Shown: piece by piece, positions 54,841 to 64,000 of the stretch
Layout: every line of letters begins with the position of its first letter
Numbering within the stretch: the stretch's first letter is position 1
From: Tricholoma matsutake
Taxonomy: Eukaryota; Basidiomycota; Agaricomycetes; Agaricales; Tricholomataceae
DNA length: 64,000 bases
Assembly (NCBI GenBank): GCA_026075535.2
Contig: AP026540.1
Coordinates: 8,494,001 to 8,558,000, forward strand
Direction of reading: 5' to 3'
Translations under genes and position numbers: made by a program
Notes under the pieces: generated by a model
What the model was told of the DNA's origin: nothing
What the model saw: the letters and a program-made list of their open reading frames with translations, nothing else
Database searches by the model: none

Positions 54841-55777
54841 ATGTCTACCCCACCTTATACTGATGATAACAATGGAGAGCCAGCCCCCCTAAATAGCAAT
54901 GCTGACGTTGAAGACGGCAGGTTCAGTCAACCTACCTCCATCTATTCATTCATCTGACCATAATGACAACAGGCCTAGACGCTCTATATACACTCTTACT
55001 CGTAGCGAAATCACGAAGGGACTTGCCAATCGTTTCGTGCATTCTCGGATGTACATCTGCCTGTATCTTGGCATGGCCGCTCTGTCAGTGACAACTATCA
55101 TTCTGAGCCTCACAGAAGGCTGTCCTGGGCTCCCTTTCTACATACTAGAGGTCATCATAAATACCTCGATGATCCTTGAAGTTGGTGTGCGTTTTGTGGC
55201 TTTCGGAAAGGTACGTGACGTATTCTTGGAAAGACTACGACTGAACTGCTGCGTTCAGCAATTTTGGAAATCTCCTTTTAACGTGGTGGACCTTGTTTTA
55301 ACCGTATTCTGCGCTTTGACACTGCTGGTTTTGACATTTGCTAAATGCGGAACTGGGAGTAAGGAGGAAGAAATGTTAGACACATTACTGCTTATCGCTC
55401 GTAACGTCTTGCAATTTGGGCGGCTAGCAGCAGTGATGAGGCAGTATGGTCCTTTCTTACATCGGTGCTTGCTGCTCCAGGTCTGATCTCTGAACTCTGT
55501 GGTTTACAGATCCGGTCAGTCAATATTTTCGCGGCCAAGACCCATTGATATCAACGCTGCACGACGAGTGGGCTTCATGGATATCGACATGGATAGCGAC
55601 GACGAGGATGATGGAGAGATCAATCGACCATTAATCCACAATCCAGTGCTTTTCGACGCTAGCTCTGATCAGCAACCAGACAAAAGTCAACGACAAGAAA
55701 CCTTCACGCATATGCCACGTGCAGTCCAAGGGGTTCATGATAGAGACGCGGAAGATGTGTGGGCAGAGTTGGGGTGA
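54841..55777 (+). CDS. Voltage-sensor-like four-helix membrane protein without a pore
   Basis: Exons are 54,841-54,920, 54,973-55,210, 55,259-55,443 and 55,510-55,777. Four hydrophobic segments follow a cytosolic N-terminus: YICLYLGMAALSVTTIILSL (S1-like); LEVIINTSMILEVGVRFVAF (S2-like, with Glu-Glu-Arg spacing); NVVDLVLTVFCALTLLVLTF (S3-like, with Asp); and LLLIARNVLQFGRLAAVMRQ (S4-like, three Arg). The tail is acidic (DIDMDSDDEDDGEINRPL). There are no S5, pore loop or S6, so it is not a complete channel. It may be a stand-alone voltage sensor or a proton-channel-like protein. The fungal family is uncharacterised to my knowledge. Confidence 0.75.
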
Positions 55778-56816
55778 TTTATTCTCAGATGCACAATGAT
55801 TATGAAAATAGAATTACATACATGCAAAGTTCGACAGGGTGCGACAGTGGTGCGACATGTGAACTTAATAAAATAAGGAGATGATAACAAATGGACCCAT
55901 GACGTTGTGTAACCCGAGTACTGATCTGGTACTGGAGTCACAATGCTCACTCGCAAGAAATTTCCCCCCTGTGTAAGTGTACCTATGTAAGTGTGGAGAA
56001 ATTATGTAACAAAATTATGTAACAAAACATAAATTTCCGTGCTCGCCGCTCATAGCGAAATTCGAATGTCGTTCATCGTGATCTGTACAAGTCTGTACAT
56101 AGCGCTGCGTGCAATCGATCTCTTGCGGCCTCACATATAATGCTTGTCGTGTGTTTTTGATGCATTTCAATAGAAACGTCAGACCTTCAGCTTCAGGACC
56201 TGGCAGGATCCGAAAATCGAGCGCGGGAACTATCCGCACAAGTCATATCTCGCACCCGCCGAATTTCAAAGGGTCAAATAGAGCATATTAATTCTATAAG
56301 ATGATCGGCCGCTGGTCAATATCTGAATGACTCCATTTCTGCAATTCTTCTGCAATTTCGGACGCTTCCGAGTATTTTCTGTTCTGTCCAAAACTGAGGG
56401 TTTTCCAAAGGCTGGTTTTGGCTGTCCGCAACTGTATAGTTACCTGGCGCCATCATGATAGCTGTTGTCAGTCAAACATGGGTGAACGTTGAATCTGTAA
56501 CTCATAGATACAGGACTTGTAGCAGTGGGCAACAGATCTAGATAGTCCTGCGAGCGATCGCAGGCCCTAATTTGTAATTATAAAACGTGGTCAGACCGCG
56601 AGGCCACAGGGTCGTCAAATGTAGTCATTTTGAGAGCATTTCCCTTGATTTTGACGATGACTGCATGATAACATCTTCCGGTCGCAGCTTGTCTGGTGGA
56701 ACCCAGTAGCTGATTCCTGTACGCTCCTACCACTCTCTTTTCCGTTGTACGACGTTCTTTCCATAGGGCCCTGTATCATTTCAAATTCCCACATTCTTTT
56801 CGGCAAATCATCTCTC
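55778..56816. other. Intergenic stretch without a recognised gene
   Basis: No coding signal was found. A short direct repeat (aaattatgtaac, twice near 56,001-56,026) is the only structure noted. The 3' end is the promoter region of the next gene. Confidence 0.45.
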
Positions 56817-59251
56817 ATGTCTTCCACGTTCCCTTCCCGCCAAGAGTCCCCTTCCCGTGCTTGGTGGTCTCTACCTTCCAAATTACACAATATTGGGAAT
56901 GGGAGGCCGTACTCCACCCAAAAACCTTCTCGACATGGTCTACCCAAACCTAGTGGTCTCAATTTTAACTCTATTGCTTCAGCAATAGGCTTCAAGCCCA
57001 AAAAGCACCCGTCGTTGGCCATACAGTCGCCTCCTCCGGTCCAAACCACCACCGCTACTGACGGATCAGCCAAGTACCGTTACAGACCACCGTCCAAGTC
57101 TGTCTCATCTGTTCGATCGCAAGTCGATTCGCTCGACTCTCGAACACCAGTTGATGCACGAGGGGACACTCCTCAGTCATTACTAACGCTGTCTGATGTT
57201 GATCCCTTTGCTAGCAACGGAAGCTCTGCACGCCACGCTTCTGATCTCAATCGGCTTTCCGGGAATTCCAATTCATCTATTGCCGAGGTTGGGTCGAAAC
57301 ATAGAGGCCCCTCTATGTTAAACCGCATTTCCTCCTCCTCACATTCCAATATTCATCATGGAGGTGAACTTTCGCCCTCAAGTTCAAGCCAATCTTCTAC
57401 ATTGGCGCCTGACTCCCCAACTCAACACCTTAAACCCACGTTCGTACCTTTCCTTGACTTGTATAATGCTTACCGAGTTCTGGATGTAGGAGATCTGTCG
57501 GCAGCCTGCATCGCAAACGGTCGATTCGTCCTCCTGAAGGATCATTGATCTCAGCTTGGGACAACATGACCCAAACACATCAGCCTACCATATCCAAATC
57601 TGGCTCTTCATCCACTCTCACTGATAAAAACCGTCTGAGCCAACCTCTGCCGACCCCGCATCCGCCGCCACCTATGCGTCCACGAGGCATGACCGACACT
57701 AGCGCCAGTCAGTTATCAGGATCGGTTCAGACTAAGCTGAGTTCCTCTCGCAATAATTCTGTCACCAGTTCTCCGATATCTGGTCGTTCAACTGCTTCCT
57801 CTCGTGTCATCAGCCGTCAAACATCTATGTCCCGAATTGGTTCACCTCCCAGTGCCCCGCCTCCCAGGCATGGACTGCCACCCCCACCCCTTGTGAATGA
57901 TAATGCCAAAGACAACGATCCTGAACCAGCTGTGGATGCATCTGGGTCGTCATCCACTCTCTCATTCGCTTCATCGGTGTCTTCAAACAAGGAGATCTTG
58001 CTTACTCAACCTTATAGTCCGCGGTTGAAGGAGAAAAGGTCTTCGGGGCGTACATCGCCCTCGTCCGCTAAACATGAATCTGAACACTTTGGGAATTCAT
58101 TTTCCAAGGCGTCGCAATCCCAATTGATAGCCCCTCGTCCCCTCAAGAAGGCACTTTCACATCAGTCTCTAGTGATGCGTGGCTCGTCAAGTAGCCCAGC
58201 TTCTACTCCAGCCACCCCGCCACCTGAACGAACGAACGATAAAGTACCTCGTAAGCAACGTTCATTACATCAAGCAAAGAGTCCGAAATCTTCTATGCCT
58301 CCTGTTCGTCACGCCAATACTTCTGGCTCACAGTCGCCCACACCTGGAAGCGATCGCGGATCGCTAACTGATCATCGTAGGGACAGTGCAAGCATCATCC
58401 CGATTCCTGGTAGAAAACGACTATTCTCCGGGTCCAATCTCCGTCGACCTTCCACTGCTCAGGATGATACCCTTTCTGTTTTCAGCGCACGCTCCGAACA
58501 GGAGCAAAGTTCCTCGTTTGTCAATCCTGTATCTCCGACTACTTCCTTCTCATTTTGGGACGAACACACACCCGATCATGGGCTTGATAGCTCTCGCCCT
58601 GTGATACACGAGTATACGCCAAAACAAATCATGTCACCAGCCGAGATGGCCAAGGTCGAGGCAAGTGTGGAGGAATCAAGCGTTCATAGACGAATGCGAG
58701 GTCTTTCCGATACTTCCGCATCTTCAACAACTTCAGACGGTGACGAGTCAGTGGCAACCGGCCCCTCATCGCCTTCGGCGTGGCATGTTGGAACCTCAAC
58801 CGTTTTAACACAAAGAAGTAATTCACTTCTTCTAACAGGACTTACTGTCCCTCGACGACTTGCCGTCCGTCCCTCTACTTCAGAAGCCAACGTCGCAGTT
58901 CCCAGTACGCATCGAAACTCGTTGAAGTCTCCATCTTCACCGCCGCAAGCTATGACAAGTCTGCCACCCCCACCTCGACCACGGCTTCGACCATCACTTG
59001 TCACCCAAGCATTGCCGGAGGATAAACTTGTTATATCCCCTTCGCCTCCAATACGTCGAAGCTTGCATGCTAAAGCGTCAGTGGAGAAGGCGATTCACCG
59101 TCAGTCCCTTATGAGGAAGCCCTCCTTCCTAGAAATCGATGATGATACTGACAGAGAGACCGACGGGGAAAGTCCAGGAGAGCAACTGAATGGCAGTTTT
59201 CTCGATCTTGCTAGGGAGTCCTTTGATACGGTTAGGAGCGTTAGCGACTGA
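56817..59251 (+). CDS. Large disordered Ser/Pro-rich protein
   Basis: ATG at 56,817 opens MSSTFPSRQESPSRAWWSLP. Exon 1 runs to about 57,439. One intron (about 57,440-57,489) joins it to exon 2, which reads RSVGSLHRKRSIRPPEGSLI and continues to TGA 59,249. About 790 residues are dominated by Ser, Pro, Thr and Arg, with many SP/TP and RxxS sites and polyproline runs (PPPPMRPRG; PPPSAPPPR-type). No domain is recognised. A short conserved-looking stretch, FWDEHTPDHGLDS...EYTPKQIMSPAEMAKVE, near 58,550-58,660 may be a binding segment. Composition suggests a phosphorylated scaffold of the cell cortex or signalling, but that is only inference. Confidence 0.75.
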
Positions 59252-59428
59252 GTCATATCCAAATGTCCATCGTGCTGCACATATCTTTAATTGTTTTTAT
59301 TCGTTTTCATGCTGTTAGATACTGTCTTAGTTTATGTTAATAGTTCCGACCCTTCCAATCATGCCAAAACGTCGACGTGAATTACAATATTACATGAGAA
59401 ATCTGGCAGGGAAATTGAACGCATTATC

Positions 59429-62400
59429 CTAGTCTGTTTCATCCGTGTGGTATCCTGCACGCCTCATCATGCCGAGATGATGACGTGCGGCCCCAAGTTC
59501 CTTTTCCAACTTCAAAATCTCAACTTGTTGCTCCATCTCGCGTTTCTTGAACTCTAGAACCGCCATATTCTTATAGTCGAGGTCTTCTTCCTCGGTCTGA
59601 CGCACAGATACAGCTTTCACCTGCCGCACAAGAGCCTTACAGGCTCCTGTAACTGCCTTCGCAGCGGTTTCCAAACGCTCTTGGGTCTTTGACATCAAGT
59701 TGGCCTTGACGCGGGATGCGGCAACAAGCTGAGCAGTTGCCGCAGCCACTTCGTTAGAAGCAACGATAAGCTGTTCCAGAGAGTGGGTTCCTGACAATAC
59801 GCCATCCGCACTCTCTATCAAAAGATTTGTGGCGAAAGCAACGGCTTTGGCTGCAGAAATGAGACCCTCCGTCCATCTGTTGTTGCGTTTGTAGAACTGC
59901 TGCGTCGTGCTGGAACCCTTTCCCTGTGCAACGATCTCCTGCTGGGAATCTGTAGCAGCTTTGATGAGCCGCGAAATTGCACTTGTAATGGACATCGCTG
60001 CATTTAGAATAGAATCGTGCACTTGTAGGTCAATGGCACTGAATCGAGAGGAGTCCTTTGGACGGGACATCAATTCCTGGAGTCGCTGGGTCGCCAGCTC
60101 AATGGCTTGGGCTGCACTCGACATCTCTTGTTCAACGATATCACCGATATCACCATTAGCGCGGGCCAAGGCACCGGACTTCGCACCCTTGGGAACTAGA
60201 CCCTCGATGACTTCTGACAGCTTTACGAGGGCTATGCGGGCCTGGCTGTTGCTTCGCATCGCTACTTCCTTCCGCTGACTGGGTTGCAATAGGTCAAGTT
60301 TGTATGATTGAAGGTTTTCGAAAAAGCGAAGACCGACATCCCCAGACGATTTTGCGACGCCAATTATCTTGTCTGATGCGTCATCGTCACTCGCCAGTCG
60401 GGTGATACCTTTAGTGCTGATTAAGACTTCAGCCAGGGACTGAGCGAATTCGTTCGCTGCTTTGATGACATCGACATGATCACCTCCAACATCTCCACCG
60501 AGATATAAGTTGTAAATGGTTGCAAACTCGGTTGCGTTATTAAGCGCTTTCTCAACCATAGACAATGTATATTCGGGAGTTGAGTTGAGATTGCCAGCCT
60601 GCGTTGGAGACTCCAGGTCGTAAATGGCATCATCGACCTTTTGTACGCATGCTTGAAGGATAGAGTCTGAGCAGGAAGTTAGGCTACTAGATGAATGCGA
60701 TCACAGAGGTATTCTGACCAATGATCTGATTTAATTTCTTCCGGTTGTCCAAAATTAAAGTGTCGATCTGGGCGTTCGTGGTTTCGTCTACAATGCCTTG
60801 ATTCTAACAACGAGAGCTCGTGTGAACTCGTAGGATCAAAGAAGATAATCAGAAGACTTGCCTGGTGCGTTTCCGAAAGCTGCTGCAAAGTGCTATCCAT
60901 GCCTTCCTGCAAGATCAGTATCTCTTGATCTTTTTCTTCCCTAAGGTGTTCCAGGTCACCACTGGCATTGTCCAATTTGCTTAGTAAATCGTCGATCTGT
61001 ATTTGCTTGGCCTGTAAAAAGGGGGTTCTCAGAATTAAAAAATGAACAACGCGGTCGCGGTCATACCCGTAACGAGTCCTCTAGTTCCGACAATTGTCTG
61101 TTGTATTTGTTCATGACCGTTGACACCTCAGAGTTTTTAGCGCGGGAGGAATCCTCAGCACGTTCATTGGCAAAATTCAACTCGCGCCGTAACCTGTCAG
61201 CTTCTTCCTTGTGAGTAGACTTTTGTCGGTCGATATCGAATCGCGCTCGGTCCCGCTCGCGAAGCATATCTGCCAACTCCAGGTTTTTGGTTTTCAAGTC
61301 CCTTTCCATTCGCTCCATTCGATCAACAGCTTCCTGTGCTGAGTTAGCCTTCAATTGCATTTGCTTGAATTTGGACAGCATGTCAAGATGCTCTGTGCGG
61401 AGTTGGCTATAAAGTTTGGCCAAAGTTTCGTACTTGTTCCGCCAAAGAGTTACCTGATCCTGGAGCTGCTTGATCAGTTCATCTTTTGACATCATTTGTG
61501 AATTGATGTGCGCATTGACAGCAGCTAGCTCCGCTTCCAGCGCTTTCACCCTCTACCACGATATACATCAGTCCGATACCAAAGAAAGCATGGGACAAAC
61601 GTACGTGATCATATTGCTCCAAAAATATTTGATCACGTTCATACTGGCCTCTCATAGCCAGCAGCTCTCGTTCAAGTTCACTCGCTTGCTGCTGAGCTGC
61701 TTGGTTGGTGTACATCATCTGCTGTTGCATCAGCTGCTCTTGTGCAAGTCGCTGAGCTTCAGCCTGCTCTCGCTGTCTCTGTTCAAACTCCCGCTGTTGT
61801 TGTTGTTCCAATTCTTGGCGACGACGCTCTTCTGCATCCCGAGCGGCCTTCAGGGCAGCTTGCTGATCTTCATACTGCTTGAGCATACGCGCTTGTTCAT
61901 TCACCTCTGCAACATTGGGAGATGGAGCAACAGGGGGAGGAGAAGGTGACTTCGTAGCGGTTTTGGGTCGAGCAGGCAGGTCCGGAGCATCACCACTATC
62001 AGTAAGATTTGGAGGCTCCTAAGAGAAGTTGAGTTGAGTTTTCAAGATCAGCCTTGGGACACTTACTGGGCCCAACTTCGGTACGTTAATGAGACCCGTC
62101 AGATATTTCAAATTAGAACATTCATAATAAAATTTGCGGAGGTTGTAATGCTGAGATATGTATCGTTGTCGCAATGGTTCCAGTGCATCGTAATCATTTG
62201 TTCCTGCCAAATGACAATATCTTCAGAAAACGTGTAAAAAGCATGATCGGCAAACATACTCCGGTACATTGCTCTCAACATGCTCGTGATAAACCTATAG
62301 ATACCCCAACTCTCTTTGACAAGAGGAACTAACGACGAAATGCGGCATTCATTATTGGCAGAATGTCTGAAATGAGAAAAAACCATTTTTTGAAATGATT

Positions 62401-63252
62401 CGATTTGATCCTGCAGGCCCATGAGGTCGGATATAGTTTCATATCTAGATGATCAACTAGACGGTTGTGACAAAACAGCACCGGTATGACACACACCCTT
62501 CATTAGGATCGTCTATCCCCTTTAGCGTGACGTACTCTTCATACTCGAACAGACCATTGAATTCGGGCCTTATGCGGTGGAACCTGAGTTTGGCCAATAT
62601 GAATTGTACATAGGTTCTGATCAAAGGTCCGTAGCCTGTCATGCCAGCTTAAGTGCGAGATATTGATGAAAAGGAATGACGATACACACCACGCTGCCCA
62701 TCGTTTCCTAGTGTCCTCGCACAAGTTTCCAGCCATGCTGTTTGGCCGTGGGCTTCCTTGATGGTCTGAGATTGACAAATGAGGAGTAGGAAAAGATCCT
62801 GACGGGCGCCACAGCTCACAATTGGATGTCCTTCCTGTAGAACTTTGTGCACAGTAATGAGGGCCTTAAATGTCTGCACTTCATCAGCAAGAATAGGTTG
62901 CACACGGAGTCCACTCCAGAAAGAGATAGATGAATGGTAATCCCAGGTAAAGACGATGCATTCTAGATAAAGGTTAGTATTGAGGCCAAAAACATGATTA
63001 CAGAGCTTACTTCGGACATGTTTCTGCTTTGGTGCTGTCTCCTCTGGGCTCGTAGCTTTCTTGATATTCACGACTAGTTCATTTTCCGCCTTATCCTTGT
63101 CAACGGGTCGTGTAGGATAATGAATCTCGTCCTCCAGATCGAAATTGTTTTGTGTCCGACCTCCGGAAAACCTGGGTAGACTCTGTTAGACATCACCACA
63201 AGAAATATTCGAAAACCCAAGGACACAGCACAGCACAATAATGAACGTACAT
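59429..63252 (-). CDS. SLA2: SLA2/HIP1R-type endocytic adaptor (ANTH, coiled coil, THATCH)
   Basis: Sla2 couples the endocytic coat to actin. The likely start is a two-codon first exon (ATG TAC, 63,252) spliced to SLPRFSGGRTQNNFDLEDEI near 63,182. The ANTH domain follows: VVNIKKATSPEETAPKQKHV, then FTWDYHSSISFWSGLRVQPI-LADEVQTFKALITVHKVLQEG, which binds phosphoinositides. A Gln/Glu-rich coiled coil (61,904-60,700) binds clathrin light chain in relatives. The C-terminal I/LWEQ (THATCH) actin-binding module is one long exon (about 60,565-59,429) with NRWTEGLISAAKAVAFATNL-LIESADG and ISRLIKAATDSQQEIVAQG. The protein ends HHLGMMRRAGYHTDETD. Many introns lie in the ANTH part. The start is 82 bp from the divergent SURF1. 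Confidence 0.92.
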
Positions 63253-63334
63253 TTCTTCCCGTCACCTTGTGGTGGATAAGGAGGTTACGCCAGACGAGGC
63301 TGCTGCGATCGGCCCGTGCGAATTTCGGCTTCGC

Positions 63335-64000
63335 ATGTTTTCCTTTCGGACTGTCCTCAGCCTGAGACGAATATCGCTCCCTCCACAGCCTTATTGTTTC
63401 ATTGCCTCAAAACCACCCTTTAGACTAACTCGTTCGAAAAGCACTGAAGTCCCTACAATATACAAACCAAGGCGTGAGCCATGGGTTAATCCTACAATGC
63501 TGTTTATTGGCATCATCCCCTTCTTCACGTTCGCGTTGGGAACTTGGCAATTACAACGGCTACAATGGAAGGTTGCTTTGATCGATGAACTTGAAGAAAA
63601 GCTGCAGCTGCAACCTCTGTCGCTACCCCAAAAAATAAAGTACGCTGTTCGGTTACTGAGCTTATATTTCTTTCCTGATAGTACGACATGATAAAGCATG
63701 TCCATGATTCCCGATTTCGTTTATCGAAAGGTCATCCTTAGTGGCAAATGGGATCATCCACGGTCGATGCTTTTAGCTCCCCGTGTTCGGGAAGGCGTGC
63801 ATGGTGTTCATGTGATCACTCCGCTAATCCGTGACAATGGTTCGACTGTTCTGGTCGATCGTGGATTCGTTTCGAAAGAGCACGCGTCTAGTTCGTCATA
63901 TCTGCAGGATGAAGGCGAGGTCGAGGTGCTGGGTATGCTTCGAATGTCGCAACCTCGCAACACTTTTACACCGGACAATTATCCAGAAGAAGGCATATGG
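63335..64000 (+). CDS. SURF1: SURF1 (Shy1), cytochrome c oxidase assembly factor, 5' part
   Basis: SURF1 is a mitochondrial inner-membrane protein needed for assembly of the Cox1 haem centre. ATG at 63,335 opens an Arg/Ser-rich presequence (MFSFRTVLSLRRISLPPQPY). The first membrane helix is MLFIGIIPFFTFALGTWQLQ, with the family hallmark GTWQLQRLQWK. Exon 1 ends at 63,639 and exon 2 starts at 63,697: MSMIPDFVYRKVILSGKWDH, then LLAPRVREGVHGVHVITPLI and TVLVDRGFVSKEHA, all typical SURF1 blocks. The gene runs off the window, so the second membrane helix is not seen. Confidence 0.92.

Noticed and set aside
1..64000. tRNA or rRNA genes
   Set aside because: I looked for tRNA-like cloverleaf boxes (GGTTCGAATCC type) and rRNA landmarks and saw none that I would support.

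Overview
The window looks like a basidiomycete (Agaricomycetes-type) genome segment. Host genes are compact and broken by many short GT-AG introns of about 40-60 bp, housekeeping proteins are typically fungal (CFD1, UTP11, LSB5, SLA2, CWC25, RPB6), and the repeats are chromodomain Ty3/gypsy elements and a DIRS-type tyrosine-recombinase element, as mushrooms commonly carry. Everything here was read by eye; family names rest on motifs, not on searches.

Bases 1-28,395 are a nest of transposons. A decayed DIRS-like element (RT/RNase H at 404-1570, tyrosine recombinase at 15,858-17,210) is split by Ty3 chromovirus A (1730-15,852). The 3' LTR of A is in turn split by chromovirus B (7699-15,398, minus strand). 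Target-site duplications mark both insertions. A tandem ~530-bp repeat follows (17,231-17,862), then a minus-strand LTR element D, which chromovirus C (18,266-25,551) splits inside its Gag-protease coding sequence. More copies of the 530-bp repeat (27,319-28,203) and a 192-bp MITE close the nest. Almost every premature stop in A, B and C is TGA at a plausible CGA arginine codon, as expected from CpG methylation and deamination.

The elements carry details beyond the standard gag-pol plan. C has seven evenly spaced hairpins in its LTR leader, with different stems but nearly the same 5-nt loop (AAGYC). Both C and A show an 11- or 10-nt match between the expected transcript 5' end and the stretch 2 nt after the LTR, which suggests Tf1-like self-priming. 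C has a GGGTTTT heptamer at the gag stop with pol in the -1 frame, and a small membrane-protein ORF after pol. B has an antisense, apparently spliced gene (coiled coil, cysteine cluster, acidic tail) between pol and its 3' LTR, and one of its two LTRs has an inverted half.

Bases 29,223-64,000 are gene-dense host chromosome: a GPI-anchored PLC-like phosphodiesterase, UTP11, a FAR1-like zinc-binding protein, LSB5, mitochondrial seryl-tRNA synthetase, RFC4, a Tc1/mariner-type transposon (39,106-40,616), CFD1, an RRM-like protein, a poorly coding stretch (43,855-47,701), a multi-RRM RNA-binding protein, RPB6, CWC25, a voltage-sensor-like membrane protein, a disordered Ser/Pro-rich protein, SLA2 and the start of SURF1. 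Several genes form tight divergent pairs (45-200 bp apart).
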